The position numbers and the translations under genes were made by a program. A stretch of 64,000 bases of DNA, taken from positions 123,082-187,081 of the forward strand of contig JAUHVR010000009.1 of the NCBI GenBank assembly GCA_030424865.1, given 5' to 3'. The notes below the pieces were generated by a model. It was given only the letters and a program-made list of their open reading frames with translations. It was not told the DNA's origin and did no database searches. Numbering within the stretch: the stretch's first letter is position 1; each line of letters starts with the position of its first letter. This document shows positions 7,900-18,200 of this stretch, piece by piece. The DNA is from Alphaproteobacteria bacterium. Lineage in GTDB: Bacteria > Pseudomonadota > Alphaproteobacteria > Rhodobacterales > Rhodobacteraceae.

Positions 7900-9711
7900 T
7901 CAGGCCGCCGCCTCTTCTTCGGCCTGCTGCATGGTCCAGAGCTGCCAGTAACGACCGTGCTTGGTCAGCAACTCGTCGTGCGTCCCCTCTTCGACGACCA
8001 CACCGGCCTCCAGCACCACGATCCGGTCGGCATCCGCAATCGTCGACAGCCGGTGCGCGATGGTGATGACCGTACGCCCTTCACCCGCGCGGGCCAGCGC
8101 CTCTTGGATCTCGTGCTCGGTTTCGGTGTCGAGCGCCGAGGTCGCCTCGTCCAGCAGCAGGATCGGCGGGTTCTTCAGCAGGGTCCGGGCAATGCCCACG
8201 CGTTGCTTTTCGCCGCCGGACAGCTTGAGCCCGCGTTCGCCCACCATGGTGTCGTAGCCCTCGGGCAGGGATGAGACGAAGTCATGGATCTGCGCCGATT
8301 TCGCCGCCTCGATCACCTCGTCCTCAGTCGCCCCGTCGCGGCCATAGGCGATGTTGTAACGGATCGTGTCGTTGAACAGCACCGTGTCCTGCGGCACCAC
8401 GCCGATGGCGTTGTGCAGGCTGACCTGCGTGACATCGCGCAGGTCCTGCCCGTCGATCTGGATCGCCCCCGACTTGACGTCATAGAACCGGAACAAGAGC
8501 CGCCCGATGGTCGACTTGCCCGACCCCGAGGGCCCGACCAGTGCCACGTTCTGCCCGGCACCGACCTCAAGCGAGATGCCTTTCAGGATGGCGCGCTCTT
8601 CCTCATATCCGAACTGCACGTCCCTGAACGAGACAACGCCACCCGAGACCTGCACATCCGGCGCGCCGGGTTTGTCCGAAATTTCCGAGGGTTGTTCGAG
8701 CAGATCAAACATCTCGCCCATGTCCACCAGGCTTTGACGGATTTCCCGATAGACCGTGCCAAGGAAGTTCAAGGGCATGGTGATCTGGATCATGTAGGCG
8801 TTGACCATGACAAAATCGCCGACCGTCAGCGCGCCGTTCTGCACCCCGACAGCGGCCATGATCATCACCGCCACCAGGCCAGAGGTGATCAGAAAGGACT
8901 GACCGAAGTTCAGCGCCGCCAGCGAGGTGGCGGTCTTGATGGCGGCCGTCTGATAGTTCTTCATCGCCACGTCGTAGCGCTGCGCCTCGCGTTCCTCGGC
9001 GCCGAAATACTTGACGGTTTCAAAGTTCAGCAGGCTGTCGATCGCCTTTTGGTTGGCGTCGGTGTCCTGTTTGTTCATCTCGCGCCGAAGCTTCACCCGC
9101 CATTCGGTGACACGGAAAGTAAAGATGACGTAGGCGGCAATCGTGCCGGCCACGACGACCAGATACCAGACGTCAAAAAGAACAAAGAGCACCAGCGAGA
9201 TCATCAGAAGTTCCAGCATCAGCGGCCCGATGCTGAACAGCATGAATCGCAGCAGGAACTCGACCCCCTTGACGCCGCGTTCGATGATCCGGCTCAGACC
9301 GCCGGTCTTGCGGGTGATGTGATAGCGCAGGCTCAGCTTGTGGATATGGCGAAAGGTTTCCAGCGCGAGCGACCGCAGGGCGCGCTGGCCGACACGGGCA
9401 AAGACCGCGTCACGCAACTGCTGAAAGCCGACGGTCATCAGGCGCGCCACGCCATAGGCCACGGTCAGGCCGATGGCCCCAAGCGCCAGATCGGGCACCT
9501 CGCCCGAGAGGTTGTCGACGGCAGCCTTGTACAAAAGCGGTGTGCCCACAGCGACCACCTTGGCCAGGACCAGGGCGACCATCGCAAAGACCACTCGCTG
9601 GCGGACCCAAGCCGGTTCAGATGGCCAGAGATAGGGCGCGACACGGCGAATCGTGCGCCAGCCAGAGCGGCGTTCGTCCTGTTCAATCTGTGTTGAGGTG
9701 TCGCTGGCCAT
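7900..9711 (-). CDS. ABC exporter, Atm1/HMT (ABCB7-like) family
   Basis: A half-transporter of 603 residues with a fused membrane domain (residues about 40-330, six TMs) and nucleotide-binding domain (about 360-595). It carries Walker A GPSGSGKST, signature LSGGEKQR, Walker B ILLLDEATSALD and a following H-loop. The FETVKYFGAEE segment and LNFGQ in the TM domain are hallmarks of Atm1 relatives, which export glutathione-linked sulfur or metal compounds from the cytoplasm. The ATG at 9711 is preferred over a GTG at 9741 because GGAG lies 7-9 nt upstream of it. Despite lying beside RTX genes it lacks the C39-like domain and sequence character of HlyB/PrtD exporters, so it is unlikely to secrete them. 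Confidence 0.9.
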   Translation of the reverse strand: MASDTSTQIEQDERRSGWRTIRRVAPYLWPSEPAWVRQRVVFAMVALVLAKVVAVGTPLLYKAAVDNLSGEVPDLALGAIGLTVAYGVARLMTVGFQQLRDAVFARVGQRALRSLALETFRHIHKLSLRYHITRKTGGLSRIIERGVKGVEFLLRFMLFSIGPLMLELLMISLVLFVLFDVWYLVVVAGTIAAYVIFTFRVTEWRVKLRREMNKQDTDANQKAIDSLLNFETVKYFGAEEREAQRYDVAMKNYQTAAIKTATSLAALNFGQSFLITSGLVAVMIMAAVGVQNGALTVGDFVMVNAYMIQITMPLNFLGTVYREIRQSLVDMGEMFDLLEQPSEISDKPGAPDVQVSGGVVSFRDVQFGYEEERAILKGISLEVGAGQNVALVGPSGSGKSTIGRLLFRFYDVKSGAIQIDGQDLRDVTQVSLHNAIGVVPQDTVLFNDTIRYNIAYGRDGATEDEVIEAAKSAQIHDFVSSLPEGYDTMVGERGLKLSGGEKQRVGIARTLLKNPPILLLDEATSALDTETEHEIQEALARAGEGRTVITIAHRLSTIADADRIVVLEAGVVVEEGTHDELLTKHGRYWQLWTMQQAEEEAAA

Positions 9712-9770
9712 GCGTCGCTCCGTTGACTGGGCCGATGACACATAAGGCGTGCAGACCGGAATGACCAGAA

Positions 9771-9800
9771 GGCGCGCCGATTTTCAATGACCGGCGCGCC
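9771..9800 (-). terminator. Hairpin after the LysM gene
   Basis: A 9-bp perfect stem (GGCGCGCCG / CGGCGCGCC) with a 12-nt loop lies just downstream of the LysM stop and upstream of the ABC exporter gene. It has only a short T-containing tail. Confidence 0.5.
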
Positions 9801-9808
9801 CTGAAAGC

Positions 9809-11956
9809 TCAGTTCTCCGTCAGAACGACTTCGTCTTTGGGCAGGGCAAAGATCTGACCCGGATAGATCAGGTCGGGATCACGAATGCGGTCCCGGTTGG
9901 CCTGGAACACGTGAACGTACAGGATGCCCTCGCCATAGCGCTCACGCGAGATCGCCCAAAGCGTATCCCCCGGCTGCACGGTGACGGCTTTGATCGGCAA
10001 GGTCTTTTCCTCGTCCCGCACCTGCGCAAGGGCTTCGCGCGATTCCCGCTTGAAGGGGCTTTCGACCCGCGACGTCACGGCGCCCTGGTCATCCACCTGG
10101 TCGACACGCAGGGTGTAGACGCCGGTATCGACCTCGGGCAGGTCCGCTTTCCAGCTTCCGTCCTCGCGGATGCGCGAGGTGGTGATGGGCTTGTTGTCCA
10201 GATAGACGCGCACAAAGCCTGCGGTGCGCCCCGCGCCACGGCCCGACAGGGCCACATCACCCGTGTCATCATAGGTGATCGCATCCAGTGCCACCGAGCT
10301 GAGGACCTGCGGCGCCACGCCAGGCACCGAGGGTGCCTGCAGCACGCGCACGCCGGTCTTGTCGGACAGCAGCACCGTGGTCGAGGCGACAACCTCCGGC
10401 CCCTTTTCCACCGCCGTTGCGGGTTCAGCGAGCTGGTCCGAAACTTCGGCCACTTCGACGTCCGGTTCGGGAACGGCGCGCGGTTCGGCCTCGGGGTTCT
10501 GGACCTTGGCAACCACAACGGGGTCCGCCTCGGGCGCCTTTGGATCACCCCGCGTGACAAGGGCCTGTGGTGTGTCTTCCACCTCGGGCAGCTCCGGCGC
10601 CGCAAGCAAAACCGGGGCGGTGACCTGCACATCCACAGCCGGGACCTTTTGGCCCGTCGAGGTGCTGACCACCGGATCAACCGGCGCGGCGTCAACCTCG
10701 GGCGCTTCCAAGGCTGGCGCATCTGCCCTTGCGGTTTCAACGGCGGGTTCTTGGTCCTGAGGCTCGACTGCAGCAACGTCCACAGCCGGTTCCTCGGCTT
10801 CGGGCTCCACTTTGGCGACCTCAACCGCAGGTTCTTCGGCCTGAGGCTCCACCTCGGCAACCTTAACCGCAGGTTCTTCGGCTTGCGGCTCCACGTCTGC
10901 AACCTCAACCGCAGGCTCTTCGGCCTGAGGCTCCACCTCTGCAACTTCAACCGCAGGCTCTTCCGCCTGAGGTTCAACCTCGGCAACTTCAACCCCAGGC
11001 TCTTCGGCTTGGGGCTCCACCTCGGCAACTTCAACCGCAGGCTCTTCGGCCTGAGGCTCCACCTCTGCAACTTCAACCGCAGGCTCTTCCGCCTGAGGTT
11101 CAACCTCGGCAACTTCAACCGCAGGCTCTTCCGCCTGGGGTTCAACCTCAGCAACCTCAACTGCAGGCTCTTCGGCCTGGGGTTCCACCTCAGCAACCTC
11201 AACCGCAGGCTCTTCGGCCTGGGGTTCAACCTCAGCAACCTCAACCGCAGGCTGCTCGGCCTGGGGTTCCACCTCAGCAACCTCAACCGCAGGCTCTTCG
11301 GCCTGAGGCTCCACCTCGGCAACCTCAACCGCAGGGTCCTCAACCTGAGCGTCACCTTCTGCGGTTTCGACCACCGGTTCTTCACCCTCAGGCGCGACGT
11401 CCGCTTCGGCCACAACAACCGGCGTCGGAGCAAGGATGACCTGCTCTTCGCTTTCCAGCGGGCCGTCATCCATCATCATCACCAGCGACAAGACCCGAGG
11501 CACCTCCGAAGGCGCAATATCCAGGAAGCTGACAAACCGCCCATCCGAGCCGGTGATCACGGTGGCCAGCTTTTCGCCGTCCAGCAGGATGCCAATCTCG
11601 CGCTCGATCTCACCCACGCCCGCGACAAGCGCTGACCCGTCCGTTTCAAGGCGCACAAGGTCAAAGCGGGGCGGCTCGATGACAACCGGGGTCTCTTCGA
11701 CGGGCTCCGGATCAACAGCGGCAACCGCTTCGGGTTCGGGGTCCGCCTCGGGTTCGGGCGCGACAAGCGCCGCGCTTTCCTCGACCACCACGGGGGCCTG
11801 CGGCTGAACCACATCCTGCGCGACTTCGGGGTCGGGCTGCGGTGTGCCCGGATCCAGTGCTCCGGAAACGTAAAGACCTGCGCCCACCGCCACCGCGATG
11901 GCCACTGCTCCGATTGCGACGCCGTTTGTTCCGGCAAGGGCAGCTGACTTGCTCAT
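9809..11956 (-). CDS. LysM peptidoglycan-binding membrane protein with a Val-Glu-Pro repeat spacer
   Basis: A 715-residue protein. The start is set at the ATG at 11956, which has AAGGAA upstream; the longer frame adds 100 Arg-rich, non-coding-looking residues. An uncleaved TM helix lies near residues 12-33. A very acidic spacer follows, containing 14 copies of a 14-residue unit (consensus AVEVAEVEPQAEEP). Then come Ig/bacterial-adhesion-like segments (residues about 555-650, with VALSGRGAGRTAGFVRVYLD) and a C-terminal LysM domain (VQPGDTLWAISRERYG ... DLIYPGQIFALP). The protein probably spans from the inner membrane through the periplasm to the murein, with the repeat acting as an extended linker. 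The gene is divergent from the LOG gene with a 134-bp shared upstream region. Confidence 0.85.
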   Translation of the reverse strand: MSKSAALAGTNGVAIGAVAIAVAVGAGLYVSGALDPGTPQPDPEVAQDVVQPQAPVVVEESAALVAPEPEADPEPEAVAAVDPEPVEETPVVIEPPRFDLVRLETDGSALVAGVGEIEREIGILLDGEKLATVITGSDGRFVSFLDIAPSEVPRVLSLVMMMDDGPLESEEQVILAPTPVVVAEADVAPEGEEPVVETAEGDAQVEDPAVEVAEVEPQAEEPAVEVAEVEPQAEQPAVEVAEVEPQAEEPAVEVAEVEPQAEEPAVEVAEVEPQAEEPAVEVAEVEPQAEEPAVEVAEVEPQAEEPAVEVAEVEPQAEEPGVEVAEVEPQAEEPAVEVAEVEPQAEEPAVEVADVEPQAEEPAVKVAEVEPQAEEPAVEVAKVEPEAEEPAVDVAAVEPQDQEPAVETARADAPALEAPEVDAAPVDPVVSTSTGQKVPAVDVQVTAPVLLAAPELPEVEDTPQALVTRGDPKAPEADPVVVAKVQNPEAEPRAVPEPDVEVAEVSDQLAEPATAVEKGPEVVASTTVLLSDKTGVRVLQAPSVPGVAPQVLSSVALDAITYDDTGDVALSGRGAGRTAGFVRVYLDNKPITTSRIREDGSWKADLPEVDTGVYTLRVDQVDDQGAVTSRVESPFKRESREALAQVRDEEKTLPIKAVTVQPGDTLWAISRERYGEGILYVHVFQANRDRIRDPDLIYPGQIFALPKDEVVLTEN
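10745..11332 (-). repeat. 42-bp minisatellite, 14 tandem units, in the LysM gene
   Basis: Fourteen in-frame 42-bp units encode AVEVAEVEPQAEEP and close variants. The central units are nearly identical at the DNA level and the edge units have diverged (for example a Lys variant in units 12 and 13, and DQEP in unit 14). This pattern is typical of expansion and contraction by slippage or unequal exchange. Confidence 0.95.
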
Positions 11957-12090
11957 TCCGTTCCTTCTCGCCCGGCCACATCTGCCAACACAGACACTTA
12001 TCCCCAAAACCGGGCTGTTATAGAGTTGAGCGTGTATAGCAACATGGCTTACAGGGGTCAAAAGCACATTTTTGCAAGGGAATTCGCGCC

Positions 12091-12633
12091 ATGGCTCAAA
12101 AATCCGTCTGTGTGTATTGTGGATCGCGATCCGGTGCGGACCCGGCTTATGAACAAGAGGCCGAGCGGCTTGGCCAACAGATCGCCCGGAACGATTGGCG
12201 GCTGGTCTACGGTGCCGGCGACATCGGCTTGATGGGCACCGTCGCGCGCGCGGCACAGGCCGCGGGGGCCGAGACCTTTGGCGTGATCCCGACCCATCTT
12301 CTGACCCACGAGATTGGCAAACGCGATCTGACCAGTTTCGTGATCACCGAGACGATGCACGAGCGCAAGAAGGTCATGGTGATGAACGCCGACGCCATTG
12401 TCGTGATGCCCGGCGGCGCCGGGTCACTGGACGAGTTCTTTGAGGTGCTGACCTGGCGGCAGTTGGGCCTGCACGACAAACCCATCGTGATGATGAACGT
12501 GAACGGCTATTGGGACAAGCTGCGGGCACTGGTGGATCAGGTGATCGACCAGGGGTTTGCAGATGCCTCGCTTGGGGAATTCGTAACCTGGGTCGCGGAT
12601 GCTGCAGGCGCGGCCGAGGCGTTGAAGGCCTAG
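12091..12633 (+). CDS. LOG family protein (TIGR00730), nucleotide phosphoribohydrolase
   Basis: A 180-residue Rossmann-fold protein of the LOG/YvdD family, which hydrolyses the N-glycosidic bond of nucleoside 5'-monophosphates; plant and actinobacterial members release cytokinin bases. The N-terminus VCVYCGSRSGADPAY and the catalytic PGGAGSLDEFFE (family PGGxGTxxE, here with Ser for Thr) are visible. Length is normal. AAGGGA lies upstream of the ATG. In Rhodobacterales the physiological substrate is unknown, so a generic name is safer than cytokinin-activating enzyme. Confidence 0.9.
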   Translation: MAQKSVCVYCGSRSGADPAYEQEAERLGQQIARNDWRLVYGAGDIGLMGTVARAAQAAGAETFGVIPTHLLTHEIGKRDLTSFVITETMHERKKVMVMNADAIVVMPGGAGSLDEFFEVLTWRQLGLHDKPIVMMNVNGYWDKLRALVDQVIDQGFADASLGEFVTWVADAAGAAEALKA

Positions 12634-12709
12634 GGCAAATCGAAAAGGAACGCCGCGATCCATATCGTCGGGCAACATTATTCCTCGGACGGTCCAAGAA
12701 AAACAGTTG

Positions 12710-13600
12710 CTAGGCGGTGCCCTGTATCTCGATCACCGTGATCTCGGGCACCACGCCAAAGCGCACAGGCAGGACCGAGCAGCCAATCCCGCCCGAAACC
12801 ACCAGATCCGGCCCGCCCTCGTTCACATGGCCATAGGCAAAGCGGTTGCCAAACCGCGAGGGCACCACCGGAGAGTAGCCGAAGAGCCGGACCTGCCCGC
12901 CGTGTGTGTGGCCCGACAGAACAAGCGACACGCGATCGGGCACCTTTGGAAGGATGTCCGGTTCATGCGCCAACAGCACAACCGGCGCGTCCGAGGTGAC
13001 CTGGGCCAATGTTCCGGGCAGATCATCCAGCCCGACAAGCCCCTGTTGCCCCCGCAACATCGCCCATTGATCCTCGAGCCCTGCCAGCCAGAACCCGGCC
13101 CCTTCGAACAACCTGGCTTCGTTTGACAGGACCGGAATGCCCACGGCCTTCAGCGCGTCCGCGTAGATGTTCGGATAGCCACCGCGCGCCTGCGCTGCGA
13201 CATCGTCCCACCAATCGTGGTTGCCCAGCACCGAAAAGACCCCCAGCGGCGCCTTCAGGTTCGCCAATTCCTGCGCGGCCTGATCGAATGGCACCGGCGC
13301 CGAGACGAACCGGTGACCGGCGGCGAAATCGCCGCCCAGCAGGATGATGTCAGCGCCAATCGCATTGGTGCGCGCCACCACTTTGCGCAACCGGCGCAGC
13401 GTCACCAGAGGCTCACCCAGGTGGATGTCGCTGATCATCGCAATCTTCAGCGGTGGCGCGGTCCAGTCCTTGCGTGCGATCCGCCAGCGTTTCACCCGCA
13501 GCCGCAGCGCCGGTTCAATGAAAAACCCGTAGGTCGCAGCAAAAAGGCCTGCCAGGATCGTTCCCAGCAGGCCCTTCAGAAACTTGCGTCGCGAGATCAA
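12710..13600 (-). CDS. Tat-exported metallophosphoesterase, YkuE-like
   Basis: A 296-residue calcineurin-like phosphoesterase. The N-terminus has a twin-arginine motif (SRRKFLK) followed by a hydrophobic stretch, indicating Tat export or membrane anchoring. The five metal-binding blocks are present: SDIHLG, GGDF, GNHDWW, LAHEP and SGHTHGG. The start is a TTG at 13600, four bases after the sodB stop, so it is probably co-transcribed with sodB; the TTG is chosen because it is the one that includes the Tat motif. The YkuE group hydrolyses phosphodiesters at the cell envelope; the substrate is not known here. Confidence 0.87.
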   Translation of the reverse strand: MISRRKFLKGLLGTILAGLFAATYGFFIEPALRLRVKRWRIARKDWTAPPLKIAMISDIHLGEPLVTLRRLRKVVARTNAIGADIILLGGDFAAGHRFVSAPVPFDQAAQELANLKAPLGVFSVLGNHDWWDDVAAQARGGYPNIYADALKAVGIPVLSNEARLFEGAGFWLAGLEDQWAMLRGQQGLVGLDDLPGTLAQVTSDAPVVLLAHEPDILPKVPDRVSLVLSGHTHGGQVRLFGYSPVVPSRFGNRFAYGHVNEGGPDLVVSGGIGCSVLPVRFGVVPEITVIEIQGTA

Positions 13601-13604
13601 GCGA

Positions 13605-14204
13605 TCAGAGGCGCGAGGCCACGTTTTCCCAGTTCACCAGGTTGTCGAGGAAGTTCGACAGGTAGGCCGGGCGCTTGTTGCGGAAATCGATGTAGTAGCT
13701 GTGCTCCCACACGTCGCAGCCCAGCAGAGCGGTCTGACCAAAGCACAGCGGGTTCACGCCGTTTTCGGTCTTGGTGACCTTCAGGCCGCCGTCGGTGTCC
13801 TTGACCAGCCAGGCCCAGCCCGAGCCGAACTGACCGGCACCTGCAGCCGAGAACTGCGACTTGAATTCGTCAACCGAACCAAAGCTCTCAACGATGGCCT
13901 TCTCCAGCTCACCCGGCATCGCGTTGCCGTCGGGGCCCATCATTTCCCAGAACTGGTTGTGGTTCCACAGCTGGCTGATGTTGTTGAAGATGCCGTTCTG
14001 AGCAACCGCGCTGGCGTCATAGGTGCCGACGATGATCTCTTCCAGCGTCTTGCCGTCCCACTCGGTGCCCGCGATCAGCTTGTTGCCGTTGTCGACATAG
14101 GCCTTGTGGTGCAGGTCGTGGTGATATTCCAGTGTCTCCTGGCTCATGCCTTTGCCGGCCAGAGCGTCGTGGGCGTAGGGAAGATCGGGAAGTTCGAAAG
14201 CCAT
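13605..14204 (-). CDS. sodB: Superoxide dismutase, Fe/Mn family
   Basis: A 199-residue cytoplasmic enzyme that converts superoxide to H2O2 and O2. Metal ligand regions are visible: the first His in LEYHHDLHHKAYVDN, then NHNQFWEMM, and DVWEHSYYIDFRNKR with the Asp and His ligands. The length and the AAGAGQFGSGWAWLV segment fit the iron-type SodB of alphaproteobacteria, although metal choice cannot be proven by sequence. It is followed after 4 bp by the metallophosphoesterase gene. Confidence 0.96.
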   Translation of the reverse strand: MAFELPDLPYAHDALAGKGMSQETLEYHHDLHHKAYVDNGNKLIAGTEWDGKTLEEIIVGTYDASAVAQNGIFNNISQLWNHNQFWEMMGPDGNAMPGELEKAIVESFGSVDEFKSQFSAAGAGQFGSGWAWLVKDTDGGLKVTKTENGVNPLCFGQTALLGCDVWEHSYYIDFRNKRPAYLSNFLDNLVNWENVASRL

Positions 14205-14278
14205 AATGTGGTCCCTCTTGGATGCAGCGTTTCGTTAGTGTCTAACTGAGGCCTGAGGGGGCCAAGGTCAAGGGCTGC

Positions 14279-14656
14279 TCAGCCCGTTGTGCAGCTTCCA
14301 AGTTGCTGAATATCGCCACCGGGCGCGCCAAAGACCGACAATTCGCCGATGCCTTCGGCCTTGGCGATCTGCAGAACCGATTGCAGTTGCGCCTGCGTGC
14401 CGTCCTCGCGCCCTGCCGCGGCGGCAAACCATTGAAAGGTGATTTCGGACGTACTGTCCACGGTGACAATCGCGGTCACCTGCCCCGCGGCAAGGGTCAA
14501 CTCATCTTCGACCGTCACTTCGCGCGCGGCGCGGTCGATAGATGCCATGATCTGCGGCGAAACAAAATTTCCGGCGTCAAAGCTGCAGGTGTAGGTTTCG
14601 GCAAGAACAGGCGCCGCCAGACAGGCAGCGCCGAAAGCAAGGGCAAAGGGCTTCAT
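14279..14656 (-). CDS. Small secreted protein of unknown function
   Basis: 125 residues, beginning MKPFALAFGA with a clear Sec signal peptide (cleavage near VLAE-TYTC). The mature part has two Cys (near residues 24 and 122) that could form a disulfide, and no recognised domain. It lies 68 bp downstream of soxG on the same strand and so could be the last gene of the sarcosine oxidase transcript. The ATG at 14656 is chosen because longer versions of this frame run into soxG antisense sequence without a signal peptide. Confidence 0.75.
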   Translation of the reverse strand: MKPFALAFGAACLAAPVLAETYTCSFDAGNFVSPQIMASIDRAAREVTVEDELTLAAGQVTAIVTVDSTSEITFQWFAAAAGREDGTQAQLQSVLQIAKAEGIGELSVFGAPGGDIQQLGSCTTG

Positions 14657-14724
14657 TCGCAAACTCCGTACAAAAGATGTACAAAGACTACCCGGCCGAA
14701 ACCGGGCCACAAGTCGGCAAAACC

Positions 14725-15297
14725 CTAAGTGCCGAAGAAATTCACCGCGCTGTCGGGATCGGCGGCGGTGCTGAGCAGATCGAACATATACTGCGCAACC
14801 GAGCGGAAGCAGATCACCTCGAACGTTGTCTCGTCCGTCAGGTAAAACGCCGCCGCCACCTGTGCCATGCGGGTCCGGCGAAACGCGCCTTTGGCAAAGG
14901 CCTCGGGCGCGAAATCGACCGGAGCCAGCTTGGCCATGACCTCGCGGGCCTTGCTGCCGCGCACCTGAAACACCGCACGGGCGTCCGAGATGTTGGCGAC
15001 CAAGGCGTGCTGACCGGCCAGGGCCTTCGCCAGTGCCTCGGTCAGCGCATTGGCCTGATGATGCGGGCACATCAGCAACAGCTCGTCCGGCGACATCCAA
15101 CACAGCAACATGTCGCCGGCACTGACGACCTCGCGCTGCCCCGGCAGCGTCAACCCGGTTTCCGCCTGCACGGCCGTGGCAAAGCCTGCGTCCCCCAGAT
15201 CGCCACGCAGGGTCACCATGCCCCGCAGTCCTGCGTCCCGGACCGACACCAACCCTTCGAAGGATGCGCCCTGCAGCGCGCTGACCGCTTCAGACAT
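14725..15297 (-). CDS. soxG: Sarcosine oxidase, gamma subunit
   Basis: 190-residue subunit of heterotetrameric sarcosine oxidase, structurally related to the folate-binding YgfZ/GcvT fold. The start at 15297 (MSEAVSALQG) is chosen because AAGGAG lies 9 nt upstream; an earlier ATG at 15321 would put that site inside the gene. The chosen start overlaps the soxA stop by 8 bp. Together with soxA, soxD and soxB the enzyme demethylates sarcosine to glycine, passing the methyl group to tetrahydrofolate and giving H2O2. Confidence 0.93.
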   Translation of the reverse strand: MSEAVSALQGASFEGLVSVRDAGLRGMVTLRGDLGDAGFATAVQAETGLTLPGQREVVSAGDMLLCWMSPDELLLMCPHHQANALTEALAKALAGQHALVANISDARAVFQVRGSKAREVMAKLAPVDFAPEAFAKGAFRRTRMAQVAAAFYLTDETTFEVICFRSVAQYMFDLLSTAADPDSAVNFFGT

Positions 15298-18200
15298 TTT
15301 GCTTTTCTCCTTCGGGGTCATAGAAGACCGGGCTGACGATCTCGGCTTTCACCAGACCGCCATCGACCGTGTTGAACTCGATCACCTCACCCATGCGGTC
15401 CGGCCCGTTCAGCACCAGCCCCATGGCGATGCCATAGCCCAAGGTCGGCGAATGATAGGTCGAGGTCACACGGCCCTGCGTGTTCCCCTGCCCGTTGCCG
15501 TTCACACCTTGTGCAACCGCATAAGACCCATCCGGCAGGACCGAGCCATCCGTGGTTTTCAGACCCACCAGCTGCCAGCGCGTCGGGTCGGTCATGTGGC
15601 TGCGTTCCTGCGCGCGCTTGCCCAGGAAATCCTCTTTCTTCTTCGAGATCGCCCAGTGCAGGCCCAGATCCTGCGGGATCACCGTGCCGTCGGTTTCGTC
15701 CCCGATCATGATAAAGCCCTTTTCGGCCCGCATGATGTGCAGCGCCTCGGTGCCATAAGGCATCGCGCCGAACTCGGCCCCAGCCTCGAGCAGTGCATCC
15801 CAGAAGGCGCGGCCCTGGCTGGCGGGCACGGCAATCTCATAGCTCAGCTCACCCGAGAACGAGATCCGATAGGTGCGTGCATCAAAGCCGCCGATCTTGC
15901 CATCGGCCCAGGCCATGAAGGGCAGCGTCTCGGCGCTGACATCCATTCCGCCGAGCTTTTCCAGCACCTTGCGGGCGTTGGGGCCAACGACTGCGATTTG
16001 GGCATATTGCTCGGTCACATTGGCGGTATAGACCTTCCAGTCCCACCATTCGGTCTGCAGCCATTCTTCCATGTGGCCATGGATACGGTCCGCGCCACCG
16101 GTGGTGGTGTGGCAAAGCCACGTGTCCTCGTCGATGCGCGCGACCACGCCATCGTCAATCAGGAACCCGTTTTCCGAGCACATCAGGCCGTAACGGCAGC
16201 GCCCGACCTTCAGCGTCGACATCATGTTGGTGTACATCATGTCCAGGAATTTGCCCGCGTCCGGCCCCTTGACGATGATCTTTCCCAGCGTGGAAGCGTC
16301 AAGCAAACCAAGGGCTTCGCGGGTATTCTTCACCTCGCGGTGCACCGCCGCTTCGATGCTTTCGCCGTCGCGCTGGAAGCAATAGGGCCGCCGCCAGTGA
16401 CCGACCGGCTCCCAGTAGGCACCGTTGTCTTCATGCCAGGCATGGACGGTCGTGCGGCGGATCGGCTGAAAGACAGCGCCACGCGCCTCACCCGCAATCG
16501 CGCCCATCGAGATCGGCGTATATGGGGGGCGGAAGGTGGTCGTGCCCACATCGGGGATCGACTCGCCAAGCGCGTTAGAAAGTGTCGCCAAGCCATTGAT
16601 GTTGCTCAGCTTACCCTGATCAGTCGCCATGCCCAGAGTGGTGTAGCGTTTGGCGTGCTCAACCGACTCAAACCCTTCGCGCGCCGCCAGCTGCACGTCT
16701 GACACCTTGACGTCGTTCTGATAATCCAGCCAGGCCTTCATCCGCAGTTCAGGCCCCGCGCCCTGCGGCATCATCCAGACCGGTTCGATCGCCACCGTGT
16801 CGGGGCTATCCGTTGCCGCTGCAGCCTTGTCCCGCGCCTCAGCCCCGCAGCGCGTGGCGGCCTCGGCCCCGGCTGTGGCCGCGTCCTGCAGGATCGCACC
16901 CAGCGCCTCGACGCCGCTCGCCGCGCCTGCGGTCACCACAAAAGGTGCGCCGTCATGGCTGGTGGGCGCGCGGTCTGGGTCGGGTTTGAACTGCGCCTGC
17001 GCCTCGTCCCAGACAAGCTTGCCGCCGCAGTGCGACCAGAGGTGCACCACGGGCGACCAGCCGCCCGACATGGCCACGACGTCGCATTTGATCTCTTCCA
17101 GCATCGCGCCTTCGCCGGCCTGGGTGCACATCGTGACACCCTCGACCCGGCGCGTGCCCTTGACCTTGCCGATGCCGCGCTCGACCTCGACCCGGATGCC
17201 CATCTCTTTGGCCTGCGCCATCAGCGCGCCGCCGCCAAAGCGGCGGGTGTCGAGCACCACAGGCACCTCAAGACCGGCGTTTTTCAGAGCAATTGCCGTA
17301 CGATAGCCGTCGTCGTTGTTGGTGACCACAACCGTGCGGTCGCCAATCGACACACCCCAATTCACCACGTAATCCCGCACCGCCGAGGCCAGCATGACGC
17401 CGGGCACGTCGTTGCCCGCGAAACTCAACGGACGCTCAATCGCGCCAGTCGCAGTCACGATCTGCCGTGCGCGCACGCGCCACAGACGATGACGCGGGCC
17501 GCCCTGATCCGGCGCATGGTCGGTCAGCCGCTCGTAAAGCGTGACATAGCCGTGGTCGTAGACGCCCGCCGCCATGGTGCGGCTGCGCAGGCGGACGTTC
17601 GGCAGGCTTTCCAGATGGGCGCGGGTCGCCTCGACCCAGTCTTCGGCCGGTTGCCGGTCGATCTCGCCACCATCCACTGGCGCGCGCCCACCCCAATGGG
17701 CTGTCTGCTCGACCAGCAGAACGTTCAGCCCCGCCGAGGCCGCCGTCTTGGCCGCCTGCAAGCCTGCAACACCGCCGCCGACAACCAGCACGTCGACGAA
17801 AGCATAGAAATGCTCGTAGGTGTCGGCGTCCTTGGTTTCCTTGTCCGGCGCCTGGCCCAGACCCGCCGACTGGCGGATGAAGGGCTCGTAGACGTGTTTC
17901 CACAGCGGACGCGGGTGGATGAACATCTTGTAGTAAAAGCCCGCCGGCAGGAACCGCGCAAAGGCCGCATTGATCGCGCCCACGTCGAATTCCAGGCTGG
18001 GCCAGTGGTTTTGCGACCGCGCGGTCAGGCCGTCAAACAGCTCGGTCGTGGTGGCGCGCTGGTTCGGCTCAAAACGCGCGCCCTCGCCCAGGTTCACCAG
18101 CGCATTCGGCTCTTCCGCACCGCTTGCAACGGGGCCACGCGGGCGGTGGTACTTGAACGACCGGCCCATCATCATCTGACCGTTGGCCAGAAGCGCCGAG

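Noticed and set aside
4427..8066. Long plus-strand ORFs opposite the RTX genes
   Set aside because: Repetitive antisense of RTX repeats; the Val/Ala/Pro-rich products have no signatures.
7900..9711. Type I secretion ATPase for the RTX proteins
   Set aside because: The sequence is Atm1-like; no membrane-fusion protein or TolC gene is adjacent.
10745..11332. CRISPR-like regular repeat
   Set aside because: The 42-bp units are contiguous without spacers and lie in frame in the LysM gene.
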